64,000 nucleotides of DNA from JBBQVS01 sp964250805 (lineage in GTDB: Bacteria > Chloroflexota > Ktedonobacteria > Ktedonobacterales > Ktedonobacteraceae), in contig CAXUHG010000006.1 of the NCBI GenBank assembly GCA_964250805.1, forward strand, positions 1 through 64,000, read 5' to 3'. The position numbers and the translations under genes were made by a program. The notes below the pieces were generated by a model. The model made no database searches. It was not told where the DNA came from and saw only the letters and a list, made by a program, of their open reading frames with translations. This document shows positions 16,830 to 26,006 of this stretch, one piece after another (position 1 is the stretch's first letter; every line of letters starts with the position of its first letter).

Positions 16830-19415
16830 ATGAATACTGTTCTTGAGAATCCAACTCTACCCCCTATTCAATCTTGGTTACCACAACGTTTCGTAGTGAT
16901 TAGCACCAAAGATGGTACTAGACCGCCTCTGCTTCTGACGCAACCAAGAGTACGTATTGGACGTTTTTTTTCCGACGACTCTCACTCTAACGATATCATC
17001 ATTGATGAAAGAGTCGTTTCTAACTACCATCTTGAGTTGTTAAGAAACGAAGTAGGTGAATACGAGCTTAGGAATGTCAGCTCAACGAACGGCACTATGT
17101 ATCAAGGACAGCTTCTCAAACAGCCCAAAATAGTAAGGCATGGTGATGTCTTTCACATTATGGAGAATAGGAAAATATATGTTACCTTGACCTTCTACGA
17201 GAGAATAGAACAAGATGGGATACAGGCATCCCACTTAAAGAAAACTATAAGAAAGAAAGTAGGAACTTTTAAAAGAGAAACAGAAATTGTCTTGGACGAT
17301 GTTTCACTTGTCATTCCTCCACGTAAATTTATAGCAATTGTTGGCGGTTCTGGTGCAGGCAAATCCACACTTCTCAAGGCACTCAATAGGACGCACCCAG
17401 CAGATAGCGGTGTACTGCTTTATAATGGGAATACTCATTTTGAGTCTCTTACAGAGTTTAATACACACATTGGTTATGTACCACAAGACGATATCGTTCA
17501 CCGTGACCTGACTGTCGAACGTGCTCTTTATTATGGTGCTAAGCTTCGTCCAGCAATAGGAGAGTCTGTTAAGGCACGCGTTGACGATGTTTTGGCAAGT
17601 TTGGAATTGACAGAACATAGAACAAAACGTATCAAGCATCTTTCAGGTGGACAACGTAAGCGTGTCTCTATTGCCCTGGAGTTATTAGCAGAACCTAAAT
17701 TTCTCTTCTTAGACGAACCTACTTCTGGTCTCGATCCAGCACTTGATTACAAAATAATGGAGAAATTGCGTATTCTCGCAGACAAAGGACACACCATTGT
17801 TCTCGTCACACACGCAACAGAGAACATCCAACTTTGCGACTATGTATGTTTCCTGGATAAGGGGCGTCTTGTCTACTTTGGAAATCCGAGTCAAGCTTTG
17901 CTATTCTTTGCAAGATTTTTCAAAAAGTATTTTCACCAAGAAAAATTCTCTGAAATGAAGAATTTTGCGGATATATACCGATACTTAGAAATAGACAACT
18001 CATCAGATAGCTCTTTCTCACAGCTATCTGTCTCAGAAAATGCGCGAAAGGCATTTCAACAGACAAACGAATTCATGCAGTACTGCGTTCCCAAACAAAA
18101 TTCTAGCCAAGAAAGTCGAGCAGTTCCCGACAAACAGTTCAAACTCAGGAATCCGTGGAAGCAATTCGTTTTTCTCACTCTAAGGTATATCGAACTTTTC
18201 AAGAATGATTGGCGCAACTTCCTATTTCTCATGCTTCAGCCTCTTGTTGTTGCTCTACTGCTATTCTGCTTTATACGCTCTGGTATTGGGACAGACGGAT
18301 TTGCACCAACCAAGGTAGTACAATGTCCAAGCACAGCACAAGTGTTGACAAGAGATGGTTATGTGGATATACCACACATTGCCCCTGGTATCTCTAGCCC
18401 TGCTTCAATGCCAGTATCATTGAGTTGCAAGAACCTGGAACACTACCTTCAAACAAATACGGCTGGACGGAGGTATGCAGCGCATCATGGTGGTACAATT
18501 CGAGCACTGCAAAACTTCCTGGGGCCTGGACCAGGAGATGCGCCGACCATCCTTTTTATTATGGCATTTGCGGCAGTCATGTTTGGATGTGTAAATGCAG
18601 TGCGTGAGATTGTCAAGGAGACCACTATCTATGAGAGAGAACACACTATAGGTGTCGGAAATCTTCCCTATTTATTTTCAAAAATAGTTGTTCTCGGAAC
18701 AATTTGCCTACTACAAAGTGCTATTCTTGTTGGTATCGTACATTCTGTAGATCCATTCCCCAGTACTTTTCTGGCAGGAGAGATTTATCTTACCATACTA
18801 CTTACGGCCTGGGCAGGGCTGATGATGGGGCTGCTCATATCAGCAATAGTAACGAATAACGAATTGGCAACAAGTCTGATTCCACTCATCCTTCTACCGC
18901 AAGTAATTTTCTCAGGTACGCTCTTTCCTCTCACCAAGCAGTATCCCTTTCTACAATGGTTCGCTGCCCTCTTCCCGATTCGTTGGTCAATGGCGGCACT
19001 AGGCTCAATAGTAGGGCTGCATAGTGACAAAATAAATGGAGATCAACTCTTCGGGAACAATTACATTTATCATGGTACTGTCTACTCGGTATACAGCCAG
19101 ATAGATGCACTGCGCTACTTGCAGTTCATCTGGCTTGCTCTTAGCAGTATGATTATTGTTTTTACCAGTATGACTTTTATCTGTCTACTCTTGAAAGGGT
19201 GGCGTATGTGGCATATAACGCACTGGCTCTTGCTGAGAAAGCAGAAACGCAACAACAAACGGTTATCTCTAACTCAATCTCCCCCTATACTCTCTCCAAT
19301 GTTTCAGACGCAGCTATGCCCCCGTTGTGGAACGTTTTTACATCTTACGGCAGAGTTGTGTAACGTCTGTAAAGAACCACGCCGCGTTGTCGATATGAGT
19401 TATCCCGACAGTTAA
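16830..19415 (+). CDS. FHA domain-ABC transporter (ABCG-type half transporter) with zinc ribbon
   Basis: About 861 residues from ATG 16830; an upstream ATG at 16692 adds 46 unrelated residues. Order: FHA domain (about 35-120, VRIGRFF, VSNYHLEL, STNGT), ABC ATPase (Walker A GGSGAGKST about 172-180, signature LSGGQRKRVS, Walker B FLFLDEPTSGLD, H-loop VLVTHAT), then an ABC2-type permease with about six hydrophobic segments, including a large outside loop after the first, and a double-CxxC zinc ribbon (CPRC...CNVC) at the end. FHA domains bind phosphothreonine, so activity is probably tuned by the Ser/Thr kinases common in this genome. The exported substrate is unknown. Confidence 0.9.
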   Translation: MNTVLENPTLPPIQSWLPQRFVVISTKDGTRPPLLLTQPRVRIGRFFSDDSHSNDIIIDERVVSNYHLELLRNEVGEYELRNVSSTNGTMYQGQLLKQPKIVRHGDVFHIMENRKIYVTLTFYERIEQDGIQASHLKKTIRKKVGTFKRETEIVLDDVSLVIPPRKFIAIVGGSGAGKSTLLKALNRTHPADSGVLLYNGNTHFESLTEFNTHIGYVPQDDIVHRDLTVERALYYGAKLRPAIGESVKARVDDVLASLELTEHRTKRIKHLSGGQRKRVSIALELLAEPKFLFLDEPTSGLDPALDYKIMEKLRILADKGHTIVLVTHATENIQLCDYVCFLDKGRLVYFGNPSQALLFFARFFKKYFHQEKFSEMKNFADIYRYLEIDNSSDSSFSQLSVSENARKAFQQTNEFMQYCVPKQNSSQESRAVPDKQFKLRNPWKQFVFLTLRYIELFKNDWRNFLFLMLQPLVVALLLFCFIRSGIGTDGFAPTKVVQCPSTAQVLTRDGYVDIPHIAPGISSPASMPVSLSCKNLEHYLQTNTAGRRYAAHHGGTIRALQNFLGPGPGDAPTILFIMAFAAVMFGCVNAVREIVKETTIYEREHTIGVGNLPYLFSKIVVLGTICLLQSAILVGIVHSVDPFPSTFLAGEIYLTILLTAWAGLMMGLLISAIVTNNELATSLIPLILLPQVIFSGTLFPLTKQYPFLQWFAALFPIRWSMAALGSIVGLHSDKINGDQLFGNNYIYHGTVYSVYSQIDALRYLQFIWLALSSMIIVFTSMTFICLLLKGWRMWHITHWLLLRKQKRNNKRLSLTQSPPILSPMFQTQLCPRCGTFLHLTAELCNVCKEPRRVVDMSYPDS

Positions 19416-19437
19416 TCTGAATTGTCCCGCTATTCCG

Positions 19438-20376
19438 CTATCTACTATTTTGCTTCACTACTACATAATCAAAATAATCCAGTAGCACATCTCTATATGA
19501 TGCGATACTCTTATAGTGTAGCAGTTCTTGCGGCATCGTTCGCACAACACTTGCAATACGTTGTACATGCTCGGCATTGTCGATGAGAGTTGCGAGAGGA
19601 GCTTGATATGTACGAATGGTGAAAAGAATGCCTTGAGTAAGAGGTAGACGTGACAGTGTTTGCCGCTCTAAACGCAAGTAACAGCGTTTTCCAATGTTCT
19701 CCACTGTAAAGGTCTGCGCCGCCTCCTTCTCTTCAAAAGAGTAGCGCGGCATAGAATTCAGTCTGTTCGTACCCTTAATGGACCAGTTGACACGCCACAC
19801 AGGACGCCCAACCTTCAAGCGTTCGAGAAGGAGACTGGTAGAACGCCCTAGATACTGTGCGAACAACGGTACAGGCTGATGAATGCCAAGGAATGACTTG
19901 CCCATCTTATCATCAAGGCACCACGCATTGGGAAAACATAAATGTCCTGCAACTAGTGGCATACCCTCCATCCCTGAACCGTCAAGTAACAAAAGGTCTT
20001 CTTGCACCTGCCGTCCCAGCCAGTCCAATGGCGGCAAAGGCAGACTACTACTCTTGCCAAAGAGAAAAGTTGTCTCTTCGTCTAGAAGTTGGTTATGCCA
20101 TACCCAACGCTCTCCATCAATAGAGAGAGTAAAGTGTTGTGGATAGAGTTGAGCCATACACGGTAGAAGCAACGCAATTGTCTCCCATTGCATAGGCTCA
20201 GTATCAAGTTGTGCCTGGAAATACTGCTGATATTCTTCAGCGAGCAGAGCGTTTTTGAGTGCTAATTCTTCTCTATAGGACGTTGTATCAACCTCGACCA
20301 AACTATTGTCAAGCAGAGCCTGCACACCCATCGTTGGTTTATACACATCCTCATGAAATGGAAAATATGGTAGCAT
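19438..20376 (-). CDS. DUF3445 protein, haem-dependent oxidative N-demethylase alpha-subunit-like
   Basis: About 312 residues. Conserved family landmarks are PFHEDVYKPTMGVQ, VQEDLLLLDG, GHLCFPNAWCLDDKMGKSF, IHQPVPLFAQYL, VWRVNWSI and YLRLERQTLSRLP followed by ILFTIRTYQAPL. The family (dimethylamine monooxygenase subunit-like) oxidatively removes methyl groups from amines using haem and is normally joined by a reductase partner; none is nearby. ATG 20376 is chosen: it has AAGGACA upstream and clears the preceding gene by 13 bp, whereas ATG 20427 overlaps it. It is the last gene of a tight leftward trio. Confidence 0.8.
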   Translation of the reverse strand: MLPYFPFHEDVYKPTMGVQALLDNSLVEVDTTSYREELALKNALLAEEYQQYFQAQLDTEPMQWETIALLLPCMAQLYPQHFTLSIDGERWVWHNQLLDEETTFLFGKSSSLPLPPLDWLGRQVQEDLLLLDGSGMEGMPLVAGHLCFPNAWCLDDKMGKSFLGIHQPVPLFAQYLGRSTSLLLERLKVGRPVWRVNWSIKGTNRLNSMPRYSFEEKEAAQTFTVENIGKRCYLRLERQTLSRLPLTQGILFTIRTYQAPLATLIDNAEHVQRIASVVRTMPQELLHYKSIASYRDVLLDYFDYVVVKQNSR

Positions 20377-20389
20377 TGTTGATGTGTCC

Positions 20390-20935
20390 TTATTGCGGAG
20401 AATCGAGCATAGCGCGAATAAAGCCAATGCCTACAGCGAGCCAGTCAAATGAGCGTGTCCAGGCAACCCATTGTTGTTGCGTGGGCCAGCCGGGTTTATA
20501 ACGCGGTATCATCTCTTTTGGCATCACCACCGCCCATTTGCTCCCTTCGCCCAATCCACCAGGAGTAATGCGTATCGTGATGTTAAATACATTCTCCTTT
20601 GGAAGCTGTTCCTTCCAATCGGGCATTCCCCTGAGCAGCGGTTCACGCCGCCAGATGCTAAACAGTGTAGGTGTCTCAGGTTGCTGCGGATTCTGTAGCG
20701 CAAGCACCTGTCCAACGACGACGGAGCGTTCCCACTCTGGAAAACGTAGCGAGACGGCATAGCGATACTCGTCCAGTCCCATAGCTTGTAAAATGGAGGA
20801 TGCACTCTCACGCGTAAAACGGCGTTCAGTATCTGTTTGCCAGATTTTTACCATTGCATCAAGACGTTTTTTCTTGTCCTCCTCGCTCAAATTGGCAAGT
20901 GGACCGCTGTCAGATGGATACAGTTGTTTTTGCAT
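20390..20935 (-). CDS. Conserved-looking protein of unknown function
   Basis: 181 residues, soluble, no signal peptide. Features seen: an N-terminal charged helix (SEEDKKKRLDAMVKIWQTDT), a predicted mixed alpha/beta middle with VSLRFPEWERSVVVGQVLAL and VFNITIRITPGGLGEGSKWA, and several Trp residues. I do not recognise a family. Its first 26 bases overlap the end of the pseudouridine synthase gene, and the DUF3445 gene starts 13 bp after it, so it is translated with them. It might be a partner of the demethylase-like protein, but that is context only. Confidence 0.75.
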   Translation of the reverse strand: MQKQLYPSDSGPLANLSEEDKKKRLDAMVKIWQTDTERRFTRESASSILQAMGLDEYRYAVSLRFPEWERSVVVGQVLALQNPQQPETPTLFSIWRREPLLRGMPDWKEQLPKENVFNITIRITPGGLGEGSKWAVVMPKEMIPRYKPGWPTQQQWVAWTRSFDWLAVGIGFIRAMLDSPQ

Positions 20936-21890
20936 CGAACGCTCCTACCCCCGAAGGAAAGTATTGTTGTAACCAGGAAACAAGATCGCTTGCTAAAGGT
21001 GCAACAAATGTACAAAACTGGTTGTCGGGATACCGCCGTAGTTGCAAGCTATGTGCGTGAAGGAATTGTCGTGTCAACATAGCTTCAGGTGTACCAGCCT
21101 CTACCTTAGGTGCATACATCGCATCTCCCACAATGCCATAGCCAAAAGCCGCGAGATGTGCGCGAATTTGATGTGTGCGCCCCGTGATAGGTCGTACCTC
21201 AAGCAATGCGAAACCATTTTCTTCCGCTAGCAGTGTACATGTTGTTATAGACTCGTCACCGTCAGGCCCAACAATACAACGCCGCCGCTCATTGGGATCA
21301 CGCTGTAGTGGACCATTCAGTTCAAGTGTATCATTACCTAGCGTCGAAAAATCAAAGGTGCTGACATTTACGTTTGTGCGCTGTCCATCTATAGAGCATC
21401 GTGTTGTGGTAAATGTCGTGCGAGGTAGTGTCCATGCGGGCGTGCCTTTTTTCACCACAGCGAGATAACACTTCTCGATAGTATGCTCGTGAAACTGCCT
21501 AACAAGATGCCCGCGCGAACGTGCAGTGCGGGCTAGGGCGACCACACCCGACGTGTCCTTATCTAAGCGATGTAGCAAGCATGGGCGTGGTAAGAGTCCC
21601 TCTTCTCTCCACTGTTGCTCACGCTGCCTCTCGCGTAACATCTTCTGGATATGTACAGGCGCACCACTCCACTCTGGCTTATCTGGTAGAAGAGGAGGTT
21701 CCCATTGCTCCGTCTCTTGCTGAGTTAAGTAAACAAGCAAAGCATCCCATAGCGTGCCACCATCTGTATTTTTGTAGGTGGGGTGCATAACAACGTCGGC
21801 AGGCTTATTCAGCACGAGAAGATGGTGATCTTGATGAATAATAGTAATGTCGCTGGCTTTCATAAACTCAGTATAGGAGGTTAGCAGCAC
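20910..21890 (-). CDS. RluA-family pseudouridine synthase
   Basis: 326 residues without an S4 domain. Catalytic motif LLHRLDKDTSGVVALART with the essential Asp; the conserved LLEVRPITGRTHQIRAHLAAFGYGIVGD follows. N-terminal VLNKPADVVMHPTYKN is the usual opening strand. A 60-residue insert between these carries an unusual stretch (TTTRCSIDGQRTNVNVS). A GTG at 21890 with AAGGAAA upstream is the listed start; ATG at 21863 (MKASDIT) is also possible but lacks a good ribosome-binding site. It is the second such enzyme in the window, clearly different from the one at 6705-7637. Confidence 0.92.
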   Translation of the reverse strand: MLLTSYTEFMKASDITIIHQDHHLLVLNKPADVVMHPTYKNTDGGTLWDALLVYLTQQETEQWEPPLLPDKPEWSGAPVHIQKMLRERQREQQWREEGLLPRPCLLHRLDKDTSGVVALARTARSRGHLVRQFHEHTIEKCYLAVVKKGTPAWTLPRTTFTTTRCSIDGQRTNVNVSTFDFSTLGNDTLELNGPLQRDPNERRRCIVGPDGDESITTCTLLAEENGFALLEVRPITGRTHQIRAHLAAFGYGIVGDAMYAPKVEAGTPEAMLTRQFLHAHSLQLRRYPDNQFCTFVAPLASDLVSWLQQYFPSGVGAFDAKTTVSI

Positions 21891-22068
21891 TCACGTCAAC
21901 TTTCCTTTTTCTCACGTAGCATCTGTAGGCTGTCTCCAATGCAGTTAAGACATCTCCAAATCATACCAATTTGTACCAGGGTTTATCAGAGCTGTGCTAG
22001 ACTCAACATCACTATAACGTACAATCGATAGACAATCATTGATAAAAATTTGGCAGGAGAGGACATAG

Positions 22069-22728
22069 TTGGTTCTAAAACGCAATGCAGCTCTTCGTAA
22101 GAGACGTCGGCTTCTTATACGCTTACTATTGACAGTGAGTGCTTTATGTATTATTGCAATAGGTGTGGCGTTAAGGGTATCCGTTTTTACAGCACCAGGA
22201 CGAAGCGAAAAGACATCAAAACTAATGCAACCAGGAATGTTTGCTCCAGATATTCAACTAATGTCCGTTCATGGAGATGTGTTTCATCTAGCGGAGCATA
22301 GACAGCAAGTTGTTGTTCTAGCCTTTCTACAAACTCAACCAGATACAGCGAGTACAGCATCTCGTAGTCAGGCGGTCTCTCTTACAAGTATTGAACAGCA
22401 GTACGCCCCAAAAGGAGTACACGTCGTATTTATAGATGCAAGTATGCTGGAGACAGGACAGCAAGTAGCTCACAACGATCTGCTCAACGTCACCTACGAT
22501 TGGAATATTGGTAGTATTCCACTTCTGGAAGATATTGATGGAAGCACAGCTAGTCGTTATGGTGTACGACAGACGCCAACGCTATTTATAGTTGGACCAA
22601 GCGGTCATGTGGAACAAGCATGGCAGGGTCTAACATCGACAGTGCAAATTGCATTCGCGCTACAAAGACTTAGCGGATCATCCTCAATGGTTGCACTTCC
22701 ACGAACTTATAAAAAGAGAGAATTATGA
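22069..22728 (+). CDS. Membrane-anchored thioredoxin-fold protein without active-site cysteines
   Basis: 219 residues. A basic N-terminus (KRNAALRKRRRL) is followed by one membrane segment (about 15-38), then an outside AhpC/TlpA-like domain with GMFAPDIQLMSVHGDVFHL, VVVLAFLQTQ, TPTLFIVGPSGHVEQAW. Where a TlpA-type protein has its CxxC, this one reads TQPDTAS; the outside domain contains no Cys, so it cannot do thiol exchange. The start is TTG at 22069 with AGGAGAGGA upstream. Its stop overlaps the start of the beta-helix gene (ATGA), so the two are translationally coupled. Confidence 0.83.
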   Translation: MVLKRNAALRKRRRLLIRLLLTVSALCIIAIGVALRVSVFTAPGRSEKTSKLMQPGMFAPDIQLMSVHGDVFHLAEHRQQVVVLAFLQTQPDTASTASRSQAVSLTSIEQQYAPKGVHVVFIDASMLETGQQVAHNDLLNVTYDWNIGSIPLLEDIDGSTASRYGVRQTPTLFIVGPSGHVEQAWQGLTSTVQIAFALQRLSGSSSMVALPRTYKKREL

Positions 22729-24371
22729 ACAAATTTTTTGCTACCTTTGAACATCAACGTTCTTTGATATGGGCGATCAGATTCTGTATCGCCTTGAGTT
22801 TAGTTGCTCTTGCCTGTGGAATTGTCTTTGTTGAAAGAAGTAGCACCACTCATGCGGCAGCGAACAGCTACTACGTCAACTGCTCTGCAAGTATTTCTGG
22901 AGATGGCTCACAAGCCAAGCCTTGGAACACTCTCGTAACGGTGAATAGTAAGACATTTGCTCCCGGAGATGCTATCTACTTGATGCGAAATACAACCTGT
23001 ATAGGAACGCTTGCTCCACAAGGTTCTGGCAACAGCACTGCGTCCATTCGTATCGATGCATACGGCACTGGAAAGCTTCCTCTTATCAATGGTGGAAATG
23101 GGCAGGCTGTCGTAAAGCTCTTCAACCAGCAATACTGGGATATAAGTGACATAGAAACAACAGGCGGTAGCCAGTATGGTATCTATGTTAGTGGCACGAG
23201 TAATACTGCTCTTGTCTTGCACCACATACATATCAAGAACGTTTCCGTTCATGATGTTACAGGCACTGCGACTTCTAAGGATGGAGGATTAATTGTTGTT
23301 GAGCAGGATGGTCAGCAGCTTTTTGATGATGTTGTCATTGATGGTGCAACTGCTTATAATACCAAACAGTGGCAAGGCATCGCTGTACTTGCTGGTACAT
23401 ACCTTGGTCCATTTGGCACAAATGTCACCATTCAGAACTCGACGGTTCATGATGTAGGTGGTGATGGCATCATGGTGTACTATGCACAAAACGCACTTAC
23501 ACAGAACAACGTTGCCTATAACACGGGGAAGATTGTAAATGGTGATGTTGCATCAAATATAGGGACACCAAATGCAATTTGGGACTTTAATTGTCACAGT
23601 TGTGTGGTACAGAACAATGAGGCATACAATTCACATTCGACAAACCAGGATGGTGGTGCTTACGATATTGACTATGGATCGGATAAGCAGACGGTTCAAT
23701 ATAACTACGGACATGACAATGATGGGTATTGCATGGCTGTCTTCAGTTCAGCCAATCAGGTACAGACAAACAGTATCTTGCGCTACAATGTCTGTGCTAA
23801 TAACGATCAAAATCCCGATTTAGCATTTCAGGGTGATGTTTATCTGAATTCATTTGCGTCAAGCGGAAATGATCGGGCGAGCATCAACGGCCTGCAAATC
23901 TACAACAACACATTTTACTGGAATCCGGTCAATGATGATGGAACCCTCTTCAATACTCAAGATGCTGTCTTCTCTGGTTCATCGCCCGATTTTTTCAAGA
24001 ATAACTTAATCTACGCAACAAAATCGAAGCTGATCGACGTGCCAGGTACACAAGTACAATTGAACAACAACATATACTGGACAACAGGTGGTAGTAGTCC
24101 AACCTGGATGTACAATGGTCAGATCTATAGTAACCTGAGTAGCTATCAGCAGGGAAGCAAGCAGGATAGCAATAGTAAGTTTACTGATCCCAAGCTTAAT
24201 GACCCTACCTATCATAAGATAGGACGGCCCAGTAGCTCTTTTACACTACAAGCTGGCTCACCCGCTATTAACACAGGGACTACCGTTGGCTCTGATATGG
24301 GCATACAGGATTTCTTCGGCAACCCTCTCAAACAAAGGAAGAGTCATAACATAGGTGCCTACGATAAATAA
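22725..24371 (+). CDS. Secreted right-handed parallel beta-helix protein
   Basis: 548 residues. The signal peptide runs to about residue 45 (hydrophobic core IALSLVALACGIVFV, then THAAANS). The mature part opens with YYVNCSASISGDGSQAKPW, the usual front of pectate-lyase-like beta-helix proteins, and contains repeated coils of the NNVAYNTG / QNNEAYNSH type with Asn ladders. The end reads SPAINTGTTVGSDMGIQDFFG followed by IGAYD, the closing motif common to such proteins. It is probably a polysaccharide lyase or a surface glycan-binding protein; catalytic residues cannot be assigned. Start overlaps the upstream gene by 4 bp. Confidence 0.88.
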   Translation: MNKFFATFEHQRSLIWAIRFCIALSLVALACGIVFVERSSTTHAAANSYYVNCSASISGDGSQAKPWNTLVTVNSKTFAPGDAIYLMRNTTCIGTLAPQGSGNSTASIRIDAYGTGKLPLINGGNGQAVVKLFNQQYWDISDIETTGGSQYGIYVSGTSNTALVLHHIHIKNVSVHDVTGTATSKDGGLIVVEQDGQQLFDDVVIDGATAYNTKQWQGIAVLAGTYLGPFGTNVTIQNSTVHDVGGDGIMVYYAQNALTQNNVAYNTGKIVNGDVASNIGTPNAIWDFNCHSCVVQNNEAYNSHSTNQDGGAYDIDYGSDKQTVQYNYGHDNDGYCMAVFSSANQVQTNSILRYNVCANNDQNPDLAFQGDVYLNSFASSGNDRASINGLQIYNNTFYWNPVNDDGTLFNTQDAVFSGSSPDFFKNNLIYATKSKLIDVPGTQVQLNNNIYWTTGGSSPTWMYNGQIYSNLSSYQQGSKQDSNSKFTDPKLNDPTYHKIGRPSSSFTLQAGSPAINTGTTVGSDMGIQDFFGNPLKQRKSHNIGAYDK

Positions 24372-24448
24372 AGAATTAGCTCAGCACTATAGACTGCCCT
24401 GACTTCATCATAATGCGACAAGCATAATAGGAGCACACAACTCCAGTT

Positions 24449-24514
24449 GTGACTACCACTAATAAAGGCGAACCTCTAGTAGAGGTTCGCCTTTATTAGT
24501 GGTAGTCACTTTTT
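24449..24514 (+). terminator. Strong terminator with 29-bp perfect stem
   Basis: Arms 24449-24477 and 24481-24509 are perfectly complementary with a 3-nt loop (AGT), followed by TTTTT. It closes the thioredoxin-fold/beta-helix pair. The stem is much longer than needed for termination. Confidence 0.85.
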
Positions 24515-24609
24515 ATATATTCTGAAATACTTTTTATCTATTAATACCAGTATTACTACTGGCTTAGCAGGAAAACGGGGGGATCAAAGTGTTGGAACCT
24601 CCAGAAAGC

Positions 24610-24666
24610 TTGACAGAAAGATGACAACCGGATATACTTTCACTATTGTCATAGCTAAATAGCTAT
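24610..24666 (+). promoter_or_regulatory. Consensus promoter and likely operator of the GntR-ABC operon
   Basis: TTGACA (24610-24615), 17-bp spacer, TATACT (24633-24638). Just downstream lies ATAGCT-AAAT-AGCTAT (24651-24666), a short inverted repeat at the expected transcript start, suited to autorepression by the first gene of the operon. Confidence 0.75.
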
Positions 24667-24687
24667 CTAATTAAAAGAGGAAAACAG

Positions 24688-25107
24688 ATGAGTGCAGAGG
24701 AACGGAACATCGAGTTTTATCTGGATAGCCGTTCAGGTGTTGCTCCCTATTTACAACTCGTTCATCAGGTGAAACAGGCATTGCGATTGGGATTTTTGAA
24801 GCCAGGAGATCAGTTACCAACGATGCGTGAGGTGGTGGCAAAACTGGCTATTAACCCCAATACGGTCTTTAAAGCCTATCGCACGCTTGAGCTTGAGGGC
24901 CTGGTAGGAAGCCGTCCTGGTCTGGGTACGTTCGTACAACGTACTCTGGCTGATCCCTCTCTTGAAAACCATGATGTGCTCCGTCAAGGTCTGGAAAACT
25001 GGTTGCATGATGCTTACGCAGCTGGCCTGAAAGAAGAAAGCATACAGGCTTTGTTTGATCGGACATTGCAAGAATTTAAAAAAAAGTATGAGGAAGGAAT
25101 TGCATGA
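24688..25107 (+). CDS. GntR family regulator, YtrA subfamily
   Basis: 139 residues. The winged helix (about 15-80) is typical: YLQLVHQVKQALRLGFLKPG, DQLPTMREVVAKLAINPNTV, FKAYRTLELEGLV, SRPGLGTFV. The C-terminal part is only a short helical dimerisation region, as in YtrA-type repressors that control adjacent ABC exporters. AAAAGAGGAAA is upstream of the ATG. Its stop overlaps the ATPase gene by 4 bp (ATGA). YtrA-type operons respond to cell-envelope stress or antibiotics. Confidence 0.93.
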   Translation: MSAEERNIEFYLDSRSGVAPYLQLVHQVKQALRLGFLKPGDQLPTMREVVAKLAINPNTVFKAYRTLELEGLVGSRPGLGTFVQRTLADPSLENHDVLRQGLENWLHDAYAAGLKEESIQALFDRTLQEFKKKYEEGIA

Positions 25108-26006
25108 TTCAAGCATTGGAAACAGTTCATTTAAGCAAACGCTATGGTCGCAAGTCGGCTCTACAGGACTGCACGTTACATATCCCTATTGGGTGCATTG
25201 CTGGACTGGTAGGCCCGAATGGTGCGGGTAAAACGACGTTGCTTCATCTCATCACAGGGCTGTTGGCACCATCGAATGGAGCTATCACAGTCCTTGGTCA
25301 TACGCCTGGCAAGGATATGAAACTACTCTTGCCACGTATTGGTTTCGTTTCACAAGAGCATCCTCTCTATAAAACTTTTACCGTCAAAGATATGCTCATG
25401 GTCGGGCAAAAGCTGAATCGCACATGGAATCAAGAACAGGCGTTGCAACATCTGGAACTCCTCGGTATTCCGCTTCACCAACAAACTGGGAAGCTGTCAG
25501 GTGGACAACAGGCGCAAATTGCATTGATTCTCGCTCTTGCCAAACAACCAGAACTCTTGATCCTGGATGAGCCGGTTGCCAGCCTGGACCCTATCGCTCG
25601 CCGCGAATTCCAGCAAACGTTGTTGGACGCAGTAGCCGAACATGGCATGACGGTGTTCATTTCTTCGCATAACGTTGCCGACCTGGAGCGCTTCTGTGAT
25701 TACCTGGTAATTATGTCTACTTCGTGTGTACGGGTTGCCTCCAGCGTCGATTCCCTCATGCAGTCTCATAAGATGCTTGTTGGACCGAGGGAGCGGATAG
25801 AGTCCATTGCCAGAACGCACACCATTGTGGCAGTTAGTGGTACAGGGAAACAATGTACACTTCTTGTTCACACGCGTGGCCCTCTTCTCGATCCAGCTTG
25901 GCAAGTACACTCGGTCTCATTAGAAGATATTATTCTCGCTTACCTGTCCCAATCCAAATTGGCTCTGGTTGGTCAGGACGAGAGAACAGTGGAGGTTACG
26001 CAATGA
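25104..26006 (+). CDS. ABC transporter ATP-binding protein
   Basis: 300 residues. Walker A GPNGAGKTT, Q-loop FVSQEHPLYK, signature LSGGQQAQI, Walker B LLILDEPVASLD, H-loop FISSHNV. The last 80 residues form a small accessory domain usual in YtrB/EcsA-like ATPases. Overlaps by 4 bp with the GntR gene before it and with the permease gene after it, so all three are coupled. Confidence 0.95.
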   Translation: MIQALETVHLSKRYGRKSALQDCTLHIPIGCIAGLVGPNGAGKTTLLHLITGLLAPSNGAITVLGHTPGKDMKLLLPRIGFVSQEHPLYKTFTVKDMLMVGQKLNRTWNQEQALQHLELLGIPLHQQTGKLSGGQQAQIALILALAKQPELLILDEPVASLDPIARREFQQTLLDAVAEHGMTVFISSHNVADLERFCDYLVIMSTSCVRVASSVDSLMQSHKMLVGPRERIESIARTHTIVAVSGTGKQCTLLVHTRGPLLDPAWQVHSVSLEDIILAYLSQSKLALVGQDERTVEVTQ

